DNA of 64,000 bases from Trichocoleus sp. FACHB-46 (GTDB lineage Bacteria; Cyanobacteriota; Cyanobacteriia; FACHB-46): NCBI RefSeq assembly GCF_014695385.1, contig NZ_JACJOD010000013.1:186001-250000 (forward strand). The letters run 5' to 3'. Numbering within the stretch: the first letter of the stretch is position 1; every line of letters begins with the position of its first letter. Shown piece after piece: positions 54,277 through 63,792 of the stretch. The translations under genes and the position numbers were made by a program. Under the pieces are notes generated by a model. The model saw only the letters and a program-made list of their open reading frames with translations, had not been told where the DNA came from and made no database searches.

Positions 54277-55062
54277 GTGCCAGTGCTTGAGCCTAAACAT
54301 CAACAAATTATCGGGGAACTAATTGCACTGCAAGCCCAAGATCGTCAGTGTAATTTATCCCAATTTAGAAGCATCACAAGTGCCGAGCAGTACCAAAAGC
54401 TTTACCAGTTATTGCAGCAATATGTAGCGCCAAAAAGTGCGGTTTTAGATTGGGGCTGTGGCAATGGTCACTTTTCTTATTTCCTCGCCCGTGCCGATTA
54501 TCAAGCTTATGGTTATGCCTTTGAAGACTTTTACTTACGACAAAAGCTAAATCAATTTACTTACGAATTTAAGCAAGGCACTCTTACAGATGCGATCGCC
54601 ATCCCGTACGCCGACCAACAATTTGATGCGGTGGTTTCTGTGGGCGTTTTAGAGCATGTACGAGAAACTGGAGGGGATGAAATCGCCAGCTTAAAAGAGA
54701 TTTTTCGCCTGCTTAAACCGAGCGGTTATTTCATTTGCTACCACTTGCCCAACCAATTCAGTTGGATTGACCCGATCGCCGCGCTAGTCCCTAACAAACA
54801 CCACCACCTTTATCGCTATACTCACCAATCCATTCAAGCTTTGTGCCAAGCAGCAGGCTATGACTTGTTAGAGTTACAACGTTATGGAGTTTTGCCCCGC
54901 AATTTTTGGGGCAACTTACCCGGAAGTATTCGCACCTCGGCAGCGATCGCTCAAGGTTGGCAGATGGCGGATTCAACTTTAAGCTACATTTTCTCGCCGT
55001 TCTGTCAGAATTATTGGTTTGTGGCGCAAAAACCAAGCGACAATCAGCGTCTCACTGCTTAG
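54277..55062 (+). CDS. class I SAM-dependent methyltransferase
   Basis: This 261-residue protein starts at GTG. The SAM-binding motif I is AVLDWGCGNGHFSYFLARAD, motif II AYGYAFE, then FDAVVSVGVLEHVRETGG and LKEIFRLLKPSGYFICYHLP. The C-terminal part (HHLYRYTHQSIQALCQAAGY) fits O- or N-methyltransferases that modify small molecules. Acceptor unknown. It is preceded by 111 bases of spacer with a GCGATCGC site and followed by truB. Confidence 0.85.
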   Translation: MPVLEPKHQQIIGELIALQAQDRQCNLSQFRSITSAEQYQKLYQLLQQYVAPKSAVLDWGCGNGHFSYFLARADYQAYGYAFEDFYLRQKLNQFTYEFKQGTLTDAIAIPYADQQFDAVVSVGVLEHVRETGGDEIASLKEIFRLLKPSGYFICYHLPNQFSWIDPIAALVPNKHHHLYRYTHQSIQALCQAAGYDLLELQRYGVLPRNFWGNLPGSIRTSAAIAQGWQMADSTLSYIFSPFCQNYWFVAQKPSDNQRLTA

Positions 55063-55145
55063 AAAGATTAACTAATTTTGAACTTGTAATAGGTTGGCTA
55101 GCCGACCCATGACCGTACACCACAATGAGAGCTTGAACTGAGACT

Positions 55146-56072
55146 GTGCAAGGGTTTTTGAACTTAAACAAACCAGCAGGAATGACTTCCCATGATTGTG
55201 TGGCTAAGCTGCGTCGTCTGCTGAAGCTGAAGCGAGTGGGACATGGCGGCACCCTTGACCCCGCAGCAACCGGAGTGCTGCCAGTCGCGATCGGACGAGC
55301 CACCCGTCTCCTGCAATTTTTGCGATCGGATAAAGCTTACAAGGCTACCGTGCGTTTGGGAGTCAGGACTGCCACAGATGACCTAGAGGGAGAAACCCTG
55401 TCAGCGCAAGCAACGCCGAATTTAACCTTGGCGGCGGTGCAAGCAGCCCTACCCCAATTTCAAGGCCCGCTCCAGCAAATTCCTCCCGCTTATAGTGCCG
55501 TCCAAGTTGAAGGTCGGCGGCTTTACAGCTTAGCTCGTGCAGGGACACCGATCGAAGTGCAGCCTCGCTCTGTGGAGGTGTTTCAGATCGAAGTACTGGA
55601 CTGGCGATCGGGTGACTTTCCCGAACTCGATTTGGCGATCGCTTGTGGTCCGGGCACTTATATCCGGGCGATCGCGCGCGACTTAGGCGAGGTGTTAGGG
55701 GTGGGGGGCACGTTGGCCGCTTTGAGTCGTACGGAGAGTTGTGGCCTCACGTTAGCGGAGAGCCTCACCTTTGCCGATTTAGAAGCGCAGCTACAGGCAG
55801 GCACCTTTGAGGCGATCGCTCCCCTGAGTGTTTTGCAGCATCTACCCTCGATTATCCTCTCCCATGAGTTAGCGCGACGTTGGTGTTGGGGACAACGAGT
55901 GTTTCAGCCGCTGGATCAGCATTTATTCCAAGCAGTTGAGTCCGCAGATGCCCCAAGTTTAGCAGTACGAATTCACCACGAAGATGGACGGTTTTTGGGC
56001 GTGTCTCAGCAAATTCAAGAACCAGAAGGCACGCTACTAGCACCTCAAATGGTCTTAGAGCCTGATTTATAA
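55146..56072 (+). CDS. truB: tRNA pseudouridine(55) synthase
   Basis: This 308-residue protein starts at [23 protein letters not shown], the catalytic [20 protein letters not shown] with the Asp nucleophile, [38 protein letters not shown], and [17 protein letters not shown] are all TruB motifs. It converts uridine 55 in the T arm of tRNA to pseudouridine. Its last 28 bases overlap the end of a convergent gene. The C-terminal PUA-like part is present. Confidence 0.96.
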   Translation: MQGFLNLNKPAGMTSHDCVAKLRRLLKLKRVGHGGTLDPAATGVLPVAIGRATRLLQFLRSDKAYKATVRLGVRTATDDLEGETLSAQATPNLTLAAVQAALPQFQGPLQQIPPAYSAVQVEGRRLYSLARAGTPIEVQPRSVEVFQIEVLDWRSGDFPELDLAIACGPGTYIRAIARDLGEVLGVGGTLAALSRTESCGLTLAESLTFADLEAQLQAGTFEAIAPLSVLQHLPSIILSHELARRWCWGQRVFQPLDQHLFQAVESADAPSLAVRIHHEDGRFLGVSQQIQEPEGTLLAPQMVLEPDL

Positions 56073-56398
56073 AGTTCGTCTTCTGGCTCATCGGGTAACT
56101 CGGTTTGCCAAGTGGAAACCGGGCGCAGCACCGCCGGAAGTTCACCTTGGTCTAGGGGAAACTCCAAAATAGTTTCTGACAAGCCTAAATACCCCGATTC
56201 ACTAAACGAGATCAGCATCCGTTGCAGGGCAGGCCAAATCTCCGCTTCGTATTCCCAGTCGCGATCGCGGTTCGCTCTCCCGGCGATCGAGCGTAAGGCC
56301 CAGAAATAGCTATTTCGCACCATCGACCCACCTTTCTTGTAAGGCGGGACATCCTCATGGTGGAGGAACAGAATGTCATCAACGATTTTGGCTCTCAT
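56045..56398 (-). CDS. conserved protein of unknown function overlapping truB tail-to-tail
   Basis: This 117-residue soluble protein starts [20 protein letters not shown] and continues [35 protein letters not shown] and [17 protein letters not shown]. The Tyr/Trp/Glu-rich composition looks genuine. I know no name for the family. The last 28 bases overlap the end of truB on the other strand. It reads away from the S9 peptidase gene, sharing a 101-bp divergent spacer. Confidence 0.7.
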   Translation of the reverse strand: MRAKIVDDILFLHHEDVPPYKKGGSMVRNSYFWALRSIAGRANRDRDWEYEAEIWPALQRMLISFSESGYLGLSETILEFPLDQGELPAVLRPVSTWQTELPDEPEDELYKSGSKTI

Positions 56399-56499
56399 GG
56401 TTGTTTCTAGGGGCTGATTCTGGGTTAAGACGATCCGGAGGGCGAAAAAGCTTCTATCCTCAATTTTAGGAATCGCTGACCCGCCTTTGGAGAATACTC

Positions 56500-58440
56500 A
56501 TGCCCTCATCCCAAGTTGCCGCTTACGGTACCTGGAAGTCTCCTATTACTTCAGATTTGATTGTTACAGGTACCATTGGCCTCAGTCAGGCAGCCTTAGA
56601 CGGAGAGGATATCTACTGGCTAGAGCTAAGACCCACAGAGGCAGGCCGAACAGTGCTGGTGCGGCGGACTCCTGATGGGCAAACTTCAGATGTCACACCC
56701 GCTCCCTTCAATGTGCGGACACGAGTGCATGAATATGGTGGGGGAGCTTATGTGGTTCACCAAGGCACCGTCTACTTCAGTCACTTTGCTGATCAACGCC
56801 TCTATCGCCAAACGCTAGGCTCAGAACCGCAAGCTCTGACACCGGAAGGCAAGTGGCGCTATGCCAATGGCGTGGTAGACGCATCACGGCAGCGCTTTAT
56901 CTGTGTGCGAGAAGACCACACGGCTGGTGAGCAGGAACCCGTCAACACAATTATCAGCCTCAGCTTAGAGGCAGGCCAAGAACCAAAGATTTTGGTAACT
57001 GGCAATGATTTCTACTCCTCACCTCGTCTCAGCCCTGATGGTTCGCATTTGGCCTGGCTGACCTGGAACCACCCCAACATGCCCTGGGATGGCACCGAGC
57101 TTTGGGTCGCGGCCTTTAACCCTGATGGTTCCTTGGCAGAATCGGAAAAAGTTGCGGGTAGCATTGCCGAGTCGATCTTTCAGCCAGAATGGTCTCCTAG
57201 CGGCATTCTGCACTTTATCTCCGATCGCAGCGGTTGGTGGAATCTCTACCGTTGGCAAAATGGGCAAATAGAAGCGTTATGCGATCGCGCTGCTGAGTTT
57301 GGCGAACCGCAATGGGTGTTTGGTCAGTCTACCTATGGATTTGATACGAGTACTGGCAGCGAGCAAATTATCTGCACCTATGTCGAGAAGGGTACTACCC
57401 ACCTCGCTCGGCTAAACCCAACCACTCAAGAACTTCAGCCAATCACCATTCCCTATACAGTGGTGCGAGGGTTACAAGTAGCAGCGGGGCAAGCTGTGTT
57501 CTTGACAGGCTCCCCAACCGAATCACTGGCGATCGCTCGTCTCGATTTAGTCACTGGCGAAACTTCTGTCTTGCAACGCTCCAGCCACGTCACGGTTGAT
57601 CCGGGTTATCTCTCAGAACCACAGGCGATCGAGTTTCCTACCGAGAATGGTTTGACTGCATACGCTTTCTTCTATCCACCGAAAAACCAAGACTATCAGG
57701 CACCCGGCGGGGAGAAGCCACCTTTACTCGTCAAAAGTCATGGTGGCCCCACTGCTGGCACTTCTACGCTTTTGAGCTTGAGCATTCAGTATTGGACGAG
57801 TCGGGGGATTGCTGTTTTAGATGTAGATTACGGCGGCAGCACCGGATACGGTCGCGCTTACCGGGAGCGATTGAAAGGACAGTGGGGCATTGTCGATGTG
57901 GATGACTGTGTGAATGGAGCCCGTTTTTTGGCTGAGCAAGGTTTGGCAGATGGCGATCGCTTAGTGATTGATGGCGGAAGCGCTGGAGGCTATACGACGC
58001 TCTGTGCTTTGGTGTTCCGCGATGTATTCAAGGCAGGCGCGAGCTACTACGGAGTCAGCGATTTAGAGGCGTTGGCGAGAGATACGCACAAGTTTGAATC
58101 CCGCTATCTCGATGGCTTAATCGGCCCCTATCCCGAACGGCAAGATTTGTATCAAGCGCGATCGCCTGTCCATTTCTGCGATCAGCTTTCTTGTCCAGTG
58201 ATTTTCTTCCAGGGTTTGGAGGACAAAATTGTGCCGCCTAGCCAAGCCGAAGCAATGGTAAACGTGCTGAAATCGAAGGGCTTACCTGTAGCCTACATTG
58301 CGTTTGAAGGAGAACAGCATGGCTTCCGCAAAGCCGAAAACATTAAGCGATCGCTAGATGGTGAACTCTATTTCTACTCGCGAGTCTTTGGCTTCGAGTT
58401 AGCCGATGCGGTCGAACCCGTCGCGATCGCCAACCTGTAG
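56500..58440 (+). CDS. S9 family prolyl oligopeptidase-type peptidase
   Basis: This 646-residue protein has an N-terminal beta-propeller (about 20-360, repeated [40 protein letters not shown]) and a C-terminal alpha/beta hydrolase: [10 protein letters not shown], the nucleophile [14 protein letters not shown] (GGSAGG), an Asp in [16 protein letters not shown], and His in [14 protein letters not shown]. The arrangement matches acylaminoacyl-peptidase/dipeptidyl-peptidase relatives. No signal peptide, so it should be cytosolic and trim small peptides. Start at ATG 56500. Confidence 0.93.
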   Translation: MPSSQVAAYGTWKSPITSDLIVTGTIGLSQAALDGEDIYWLELRPTEAGRTVLVRRTPDGQTSDVTPAPFNVRTRVHEYGGGAYVVHQGTVYFSHFADQRLYRQTLGSEPQALTPEGKWRYANGVVDASRQRFICVREDHTAGEQEPVNTIISLSLEAGQEPKILVTGNDFYSSPRLSPDGSHLAWLTWNHPNMPWDGTELWVAAFNPDGSLAESEKVAGSIAESIFQPEWSPSGILHFISDRSGWWNLYRWQNGQIEALCDRAAEFGEPQWVFGQSTYGFDTSTGSEQIICTYVEKGTTHLARLNPTTQELQPITIPYTVVRGLQVAAGQAVFLTGSPTESLAIARLDLVTGETSVLQRSSHVTVDPGYLSEPQAIEFPTENGLTAYAFFYPPKNQDYQAPGGEKPPLLVKSHGGPTAGTSTLLSLSIQYWTSRGIAVLDVDYGGSTGYGRAYRERLKGQWGIVDVDDCVNGARFLAEQGLADGDRLVIDGGSAGGYTTLCALVFRDVFKAGASYYGVSDLEALARDTHKFESRYLDGLIGPYPERQDLYQARSPVHFCDQLSCPVIFFQGLEDKIVPPSQAEAMVNVLKSKGLPVAYIAFEGEQHGFRKAENIKRSLDGELYFYSRVFGFELADAVEPVAIANL

Positions 58441-58500
58441 AGGTTTAAGGCTTTCATCGGTGCTAGGGTAAAGATTGGTTTCATTTCGCTTCGCTTATTC

Positions 58501-59352
58501 ATGTCTGCTGCGATCTCCCTGCAAAACGTCTACAAAACCTATAGCGATCGCCCGGTCGTTCAGGATCTTTCACTCACGATCAAATCAGGGGAGATGTTTG
58601 GTCTACTCGGCCCCAATGGTGCAGGGAAATCCACCACCATCCGCATGCTGACGACGCTGACCAAACCCAGCCAAGGCCAGATTCAGATTGCTGATTTTGA
58701 TGTGGTGCGTCATGCGGCTCAGGTAAAGCAACGGATTGGGGTGGTATTGCAGCAGACGAGTGTGGATGGCGACCTCACGGTTTGGGAGAACATGGAGTTT
58801 CATGGTCGCTTGCACCATATTCCCAATCGGGTACGTCAAGAACGGATCGATCGCTGGCTGGACTATGTAGAACTGAGCGATCGCCGGAATGATTTGGTCA
58901 AAACCTTATCGGGTGGGATGAAGCGGCGCTTACAAATTGCCCGCGCCCTGCTGCATGAACCAGAAATTCTGTTTCTCGACGAACCCACAGTCGGTTTGGA
59001 CCCGCAAACTCGCCGCCGCCTCTGGGAAATCATCCGCGACTTGAACAAGCAGGGCATGACCATGTTGCTCACCACGCACTACATGGATGAAGTGGAGTAT
59101 CTGTGCGATCGCATCGGCGTCATGGATGCGGGCAAGTTGATCGAGTTGGGCACGCTCTCCGAACTCAAGCAGAAATATGGTGAAGGCTTGGTCATGACCC
59201 AAAAAGGCGACAAATGGGACTACCAATTTTTTCCCGACTTGGAGCAAGCCAACGCTTATCTTGATCAGCAGCCAAACAAGACTGGTATGATGGTGCGACC
59301 TTCCAACTTAGAAGACATTTTTGTTGAATTGACAGGACGTAATCTGGATTGA
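58501..59352 (+). CDS. ABC transporter ATP-binding protein (DrrA-type)
   Basis: This 283-residue ATPase has Walker A LLGPNGAGKSTTIRMLTTLT, Q-loop VLQQTSVDGDLTVWENMEFH, signature LSGGMKRRLQIARALLHEPE, Walker B ILFLDEPTVGLDPQ and H-loop TTHYMDEVEYLCDRIG. It fits the DrrA/CcmA-like exporter subfamily. A permease gene is usually next in line, but here scpB overlaps its stop codon, so the membrane partner is elsewhere. Substrate cannot be assigned. Confidence 0.93.
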   Translation: MSAAISLQNVYKTYSDRPVVQDLSLTIKSGEMFGLLGPNGAGKSTTIRMLTTLTKPSQGQIQIADFDVVRHAAQVKQRIGVVLQQTSVDGDLTVWENMEFHGRLHHIPNRVRQERIDRWLDYVELSDRRNDLVKTLSGGMKRRLQIARALLHEPEILFLDEPTVGLDPQTRRRLWEIIRDLNKQGMTMLLTTHYMDEVEYLCDRIGVMDAGKLIELGTLSELKQKYGEGLVMTQKGDKWDYQFFPDLEQANAYLDQQPNKTGMMVRPSNLEDIFVELTGRNLD

Positions 59353-59894
59353 GCGATCAACCAACGCTTTGGGAAGAACCGCCAAAACAGACGGGACTCG
59401 CCAGCACTATCGAAGCAATTCTCTACTTGAAGGCACAACCGCTGACAGCCAGCGAGATTGCCAAATATGCAGGCTGCGATCGCGCTACGGCAGAAGAAGG
59501 CTTGATCGAACTCATGACCGATTATGCTCATCGCGACAGTGCCTTAGAAGTGGTGGAAACCCCAGAGGGCTACAGTTTGCAACTGCGTCCTGCCTTTCAC
59601 AAACTTGTCCAAACCTTGATTCCGGTGGATTTGGGGGTGGGGGCTTTACGAACTTTAGCGGCGATCGCCCTACGCGGACCCATTGCCCAGGCAGATTTGG
59701 TTAACTTGCGCGGTTCTGGTGCCTATCAGCATGTACCAGAATTAGTCGAGCAAGGCTTTGTGCGGAAACGGCGGCAATCGGATGGTCGGTCCTATTGGTT
59801 ACAAGTCACAGAGAAGTTCCACCAGTATTTTCAGGTAGACAAACTACCGATCGCTTTAGAGCCACAAACTCAAGAGCCTGCTGACGAATCCTAA
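59349..59894 (+). CDS. scpB: segregation and condensation protein B
   Basis: This 181-residue protein starts at TTG, overlapping the ABC ATPase stop (TTGA). LASTIEAILYLKAQPLTASE is the family's first helix, and two winged-helix domains follow, with GYSLQLRPAFHKLVQTLIPV, ALRTLAAIALRGPIAQADLV and RGSGAYQHVPELVEQGFVRK. It forms dimers that bind ScpA in the SMC complex. Placement behind an ABC ATPase and far from scpA is unusual, and translational coupling to the ATPase is likely. Confidence 0.93.
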   Translation: MSDQPTLWEEPPKQTGLASTIEAILYLKAQPLTASEIAKYAGCDRATAEEGLIELMTDYAHRDSALEVVETPEGYSLQLRPAFHKLVQTLIPVDLGVGALRTLAAIALRGPIAQADLVNLRGSGAYQHVPELVEQGFVRKRRQSDGRSYWLQVTEKFHQYFQVDKLPIALEPQTQEPADES

Positions 59895-60029
59895 ATTTTG
59901 CCATTCGACAACCACCACCCCTTACCCGTCCCTAGAGGTTCGGAATTTTCACCTTTTTGAGACTGGTCACAGAGGTGGGTGGAAGTGCCACAATAGTACA
60001 AATAAGCAAGTAAACCCTTTAGCGTCCTT

Positions 60030-60386
60030 ATGGTCTTTAACCCTGAAAGTGCTAAGTTCCTTGGCTCTGACCCCGAAAATGCTCAAGCAAATCCGTTGCT
60101 GAAATATCTGCAACATCAGTCACCTGAGGTGCTAGCACGGGTTGCCAAGTCGGTCAGCCCCGAGGTAAAACAAATTATTTCCCACAACGTTCAGGGTTTG
60201 GTGGGAATGTTACCCAGTGAAGGCTTTAACGTTCAAATTACGACCGATCGTGACAACTTAGCAGGGCTGCTCGCCTCTGCCATGATGACGGGCTATTTCC
60301 TGCGCCAGATGGAGCAACGCATGGAACTAGAAGGCGTTTTAGCGGGTTCAATGTCTCTTCACGAAGACCCCCCTTCTAACCCATAA
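60030..60386 (+). CDS. DUF760 domain-containing protein
   Basis: This 118-residue protein matches the DUF760 family, found in cyanobacteria and plastids: NPLLKYLQHQSPEVLARVAK, SPEVKQIISHNVQGLVGMLP, ITTDRDNLAGLLASAMMTGY, FLRQMEQRMELE. It is helical and lacks a signal peptide. In plants related proteins are associated with chloroplasts; the bacterial function is unknown. It is followed by a hairpin repeat before the convergent protease gene. Confidence 0.9.
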   Translation: MVFNPESAKFLGSDPENAQANPLLKYLQHQSPEVLARVAKSVSPEVKQIISHNVQGLVGMLPSEGFNVQITTDRDNLAGLLASAMMTGYFLRQMEQRMELEGVLAGSMSLHEDPPSNP

Positions 60387-60439
60387 CCTGCAAGCGCAAA
60401 AAGAAATTTTTAGGATCGCGAAGATTGACCTAACCCCGG

Positions 60440-60462
60440 CCCCTTCCCTGCCAGGGAAGGGG
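60440..60462. repeat. GC-rich hairpin between two convergent genes
   Basis: CCCCTTCCCTG and CAGGGAAGGGG are exact 11-base inverted copies separated by one base, so the practical loop is a few bases larger. It lies between the ends of the DUF760 gene and the Deg protease gene and has no T run. It looks like a dispersed cyanobacterial palindrome that may also help transcripts end. Confidence 0.55.
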
Positions 60463-60476
60463 AGAGAGATAGTAGA

Positions 60477-61688
60477 TCAGCCCATTTCTTCGGTCGGAAA
60501 AGCGCTGGGTTGAATCCGCAAGCGCTGAGCTTTGCCGTTGCGGTTAATTTCGAGGTTGAGCTGTGCCCCTACGACACTCGCTTCCACCATCTCTTGCACT
60601 TCAGAAGCAGTTCTAACCGACTTGCCGTTAATTTTTTGAATCACGTCTCCCTGCTTTAAACCTGCCTTGGCAGCGGGTGAGTTGTCCAAAACCTTAACAA
60701 TCAAAACGCCTTGATCCTGCGTTACCTTAATGCCCAGCTCGCGATCGCGGTTGATTTCCTCTTTAATTTCGCCCGTTAGATCAACCATCTGGATGCCTAG
60801 GTAAGGATGCTCGGCGCGACCACTGCGAAATAGTTGCTCGGCAATGCGCTCTGCTGTCTCAATGGGAATGGCAAAGCCTAACCCTTGAGCATCAGCTCGG
60901 ATAGCTGTGTTGATACCCACAACTTCTCCCTGCTCGTTCAGCAAAGGTCCGCCAGAGTTACCGGGATTGATCGCCGCATCGGTTTGGATAAATTGCACTC
61001 GCTTGTTGGGCACGCCAACTTGCGAACTAGAGCGACCAATAGCACTGATGATGCCAGCGGTGACAGTGTTATCTAGACCTAAGGGATTGCCGATCGCGAT
61101 CGCCCATTGCCCTGGCACTAAGGATTGAGACTTGCCCAATTTGACCACAGGCAAGCTAGAAGCACTGATTTTGACCACCGCTACATCCGTCACTGGATCC
61201 GTTCCCACCACTTGGCCATTAAAGCTGCGCCCATCTTTCAGCGTCACTTTGACAGTATCAGCCTCAGCCACGACATGGGCATTGGTCATCAGACGGCCAT
61301 CCGCACTCAAAATAAAGCCAGAACCTGTCCCTCGCTCTACGCGATCTTCTGGGGTAGGAGCTTCACCGCCAAAGAAGCGTTTGAACATGGGGTTTCTAAA
61401 CGCCTCTGGCACATTACCCGTGACTGTCCGCGCTGAGTCAATTCGCACTACCGCAGGCCCTACCTTTTCGACTGCTGCGGCAATAAAGTTAGGGCTGGTA
61501 GGGGAGATAGGTAGGCTGGCAGCGGTACGGGCAGACGGCTTCTGAGCCGGGGGCTGAAGAAAAGGTGCCAGCCCAGTAGATGAACTAGTTCGCTCTGCGG
61601 TGAGGTAGCGGTTACCCCACGCTCCTGCACCACCGCCAATGGCTAATAAAGCTAGGTAAATCGTTAGTTGTTTGAACGACAAACTCAT
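60477..61688 (-). CDS. HhoA/HhoB/HtrA-type serine protease
   Basis: This 403-residue Deg protease has an N-terminal membrane anchor or signal (KQLTIYLALLAIGGGAGAWG), a trypsin-like domain with the triad His in LMTNAHVVAEADTV, Asp in DPVTDVAVVKISAS and Ser in AINPGNSGGPLLNEQGEVVG, and one C-terminal PDZ domain (VLDNSPAAKAGLKQGDVIQK and INGKSVRTASEVQEM). It degrades or refolds damaged periplasmic proteins. Whether it is HhoA, HhoB or HtrA cannot be settled here. Divergent from the LysM-M23 gene. Confidence 0.93.
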   Translation of the reverse strand: MSLSFKQLTIYLALLAIGGGAGAWGNRYLTAERTSSSTGLAPFLQPPAQKPSARTAASLPISPTSPNFIAAAVEKVGPAVVRIDSARTVTGNVPEAFRNPMFKRFFGGEAPTPEDRVERGTGSGFILSADGRLMTNAHVVAEADTVKVTLKDGRSFNGQVVGTDPVTDVAVVKISASSLPVVKLGKSQSLVPGQWAIAIGNPLGLDNTVTAGIISAIGRSSSQVGVPNKRVQFIQTDAAINPGNSGGPLLNEQGEVVGINTAIRADAQGLGFAIPIETAERIAEQLFRSGRAEHPYLGIQMVDLTGEIKEEINRDRELGIKVTQDQGVLIVKVLDNSPAAKAGLKQGDVIQKINGKSVRTASEVQEMVEASVVGAQLNLEINRNGKAQRLRIQPSAFPTEEMG

Positions 61689-61814
61689 AGTCTCAACACT
61701 GAATGGCAGTGGCGCAGGAAATATACCTCTACTGTAATCGATGGTGCTTCTGAGCAGGAAAATCGGACCGAGCTAGGCGATCGCTTACGATTGCGATTCA
61801 ATAAAGCTAGGAAA

Positions 61815-61885
61815 CAGCAGTCAGAAAACAGGAGTCAAAATAGATGCAGTTCTTCTGACTTCCAATTCCTAACTTCTGACTCCCC
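61815..61885. repeat. cluster of short GTCAGAA/TTCTGAC repeats
   Basis: CAGTCAGAAAACAGGAGTCA (61818-61837) is followed by TTCTGACT (61853-61860) and CTTCTGACTCC (about 61873-61883). The units are copies and inverted copies of a (G/A)GTCAGAA-type heptamer, like the short repeats often found in cyanobacterial spacers. They lie immediately upstream of the LysM-M23 start. Confidence 0.45.
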
Positions 61886-61890
61886 CAGAT

Positions 61891-62826
61891 ATGATACCCA
61901 TGAGTTTTTCTCGCTGGTTTGCTCTACCCACTCTGCTCTGGCTCACTTGGTATCCCCTCAACAGTAGTGCTGCAACGCCGGAAGTCAGGTCAGGGATACG
62001 GCCAGGAGCGATCGCTCAAACCTCCAGTCTTTGTCCAAAGCCTGCATTAGAGCGCTTGACTCGCTACAAGGTTAAGTCGGGTGAAACGCTAGAGAGTATT
62101 GCTCAGAAATATAATTTGATTCCTGCAACTTTGATGGGGTTTAATCCTAGCCTGAGGAGTGGCAAAGCAACTCCTGGCGCAGAGATTGTGATTCCCCCTT
62201 ACAACGGGGTGCAGGTAAGCGTTCCAGCAGGCCAAACTTGGCGAGATGTCGCAGCGACCTACAAAGTGCGGGCTGATGTGCTGTTTGAAGTCAATGGTTG
62301 CTCAGCCAAACCTGCCACTGTTTTTGTCCCCGGTGTAAATTGGTCTCCAGTCGGCTCCGCCCCACCCAGCATCAGCCCCAAAGATCGCGATAACTATGGC
62401 TTAACAAGCTACCCTCTGCCCACCACGGCGACGGTGCTGCTAGGTTACGGTTGGCGGCTACAGCCTGCGATCGCTCAAGTGGCTTTTCATAGCGGCATTG
62501 ACCTTGCAGCTCCAGTCGGCACCAATGTTCTAGCGGCAGGCGATGGTGTGGTAGCTTTTGCTGATCAACAAGGCAGCTATGGCAGTTTAGTTGTGATTAA
62601 TCATGCGGGTGGAAGGCAGAGCCGCTATGCGCAGTTAGGCAGCATCAAAGTCAAGGCGGGCCAGACCGTGAAGAAGGGCGCGCTAGTTGGTACGGTCGGC
62701 ACCACTGGAACGCCTAGTTCAAAAGCAACTCATCTACATTTCGAGGTGCGCTACAACTCCAATTTAGGGTGGGTCGCTGAAGATCCAGAACCTTATATTC
62801 AGGGCATGAAAGTGGCAAAACAGTGA
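61891..62826 (+). CDS. LysM-M23 peptidoglycan endopeptidase
   Basis: This 311-residue protein begins with a signal peptide (FSRWFALPTLLWLTWYPLNS); ATG 61900 is an alternative start. A LysM repeat (LTRYKVKSGETLESIAQKYN, PATLMGFNPSLRSG) and a second, weaker one (VQVSVPAGQTWRDVAATYKV) bind peptidoglycan. The C-terminal M23 domain has FHSGIDLAAPVGTNVLAAGD (HxxxD zinc ligands) and KATHLHFEVRYNS (HxH ligand). It cuts peptide cross-links in the cell wall. It is divergent from the Deg protease. Confidence 0.93.
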   Translation: MIPMSFSRWFALPTLLWLTWYPLNSSAATPEVRSGIRPGAIAQTSSLCPKPALERLTRYKVKSGETLESIAQKYNLIPATLMGFNPSLRSGKATPGAEIVIPPYNGVQVSVPAGQTWRDVAATYKVRADVLFEVNGCSAKPATVFVPGVNWSPVGSAPPSISPKDRDNYGLTSYPLPTTATVLLGYGWRLQPAIAQVAFHSGIDLAAPVGTNVLAAGDGVVAFADQQGSYGSLVVINHAGGRQSRYAQLGSIKVKAGQTVKKGALVGTVGTTGTPSSKATHLHFEVRYNSNLGWVAEDPEPYIQGMKVAKQ

Positions 62827-62857
62827 TTCAATAAGAAACTGTGAATAAATATTAAAG

Positions 62858-63724
62858 ATGAGCCACCCATCGCCTGAACAACTCCAAATCTTTTTAGACG
62901 TTGCCACGGAAGCAGTGCTGGCAGCAGGAGTCATCTTGCAAGATTACTGGGGCCACCTAGAAGGGATTGAGGAGAAAGGTCGTCCCGGAGATTTAGTCAC
63001 AAAAGCGGACAAGGCCGCAGAAGCAGCGATCCTTCAGGTGCTGCGTCGCCATGTTCCCGATCATCCGATTTTGGCTGAAGAATCAGGGCAGCTCGACAAC
63101 ACCGCCAGCGAATATCTGTGGGCGATCGATCCCTTAGATGGCACCACGAATTATGCCCACCAATATCCTGTCGCCGCAGTTTCGGTGGGGCTGTTAATTG
63201 AGGGGGTGCCGCAAGTCGGAGCTATTTTTGACCCCTTCCGCCAAGAACTATTTCGCGCCGCTACAGGATTGGGAGCCACTCGCGATCGCCGCCCCATTCA
63301 AGTCTCAAAAACCGCTGAACTTAGCAAGAGCCTTTTAGTCTCAGGCTTTGCCTACGATCGCCGTGAAACCTCAGACAATAACTACGCCGAATTTTGTCAT
63401 CTTACTCACCTGACTCAAGGGGTGCGTCGTAGCGGTTCGGCTGCGCTAGATCTAGCCTATGTGGCCTGTGGTCGTTTCGATGGCTATTGGGAGCGGGGGC
63501 TGTCCCCTTGGGATATGGCAGCAGGTATTGTGTTGGTTCGCGAAGCGGGTGGACAGGTTACAGCTTACGACCAAAGCCCTGTAGTCATCCCTTCCGGTCG
63601 CATTCTCGCTACGAATCAGCAAATTCACAGCGCTTTGAGCAATGAACTGTTACAGGTGAGCGCTGCATCAGCCGCAAGAAGTGATAACAATGTATTAAGT
63701 CAGGATGCTAGCCACCCCTCCTAA
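62858..63724 (+). CDS. inositol monophosphatase family protein
   Basis: This 288-residue phosphatase shows ILAEESGQ (metal Glu), WAIDPLDGTTNYAHQYPVAA (metal site DPxDGT), and a late WERGLSPWDMAAGIVLVREA (third metal Asp in PWDMAAG). These are the family's lithium-sensitive magnesium motifs. Substrate may be inositol, histidinol or fructose bisphosphate-type monoesters; the sequence is closest in layout to SuhB/IMPase. Start at ATG 62858; a stop of the preceding gene lies 32 bases before. Confidence 0.92.
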   Translation: MSHPSPEQLQIFLDVATEAVLAAGVILQDYWGHLEGIEEKGRPGDLVTKADKAAEAAILQVLRRHVPDHPILAEESGQLDNTASEYLWAIDPLDGTTNYAHQYPVAAVSVGLLIEGVPQVGAIFDPFRQELFRAATGLGATRDRRPIQVSKTAELSKSLLVSGFAYDRRETSDNNYAEFCHLTHLTQGVRRSGSAALDLAYVACGRFDGYWERGLSPWDMAAGIVLVREAGGQVTAYDQSPVVIPSGRILATNQQIHSALSNELLQVSAASAARSDNNVLSQDASHPS

Positions 63725-63792
63725 GGCATGCATCCCCTGCGAGGCAAAGTAGACTAGAAGCATTTACGTAGTAGGAAGTGAGACCACAAACC

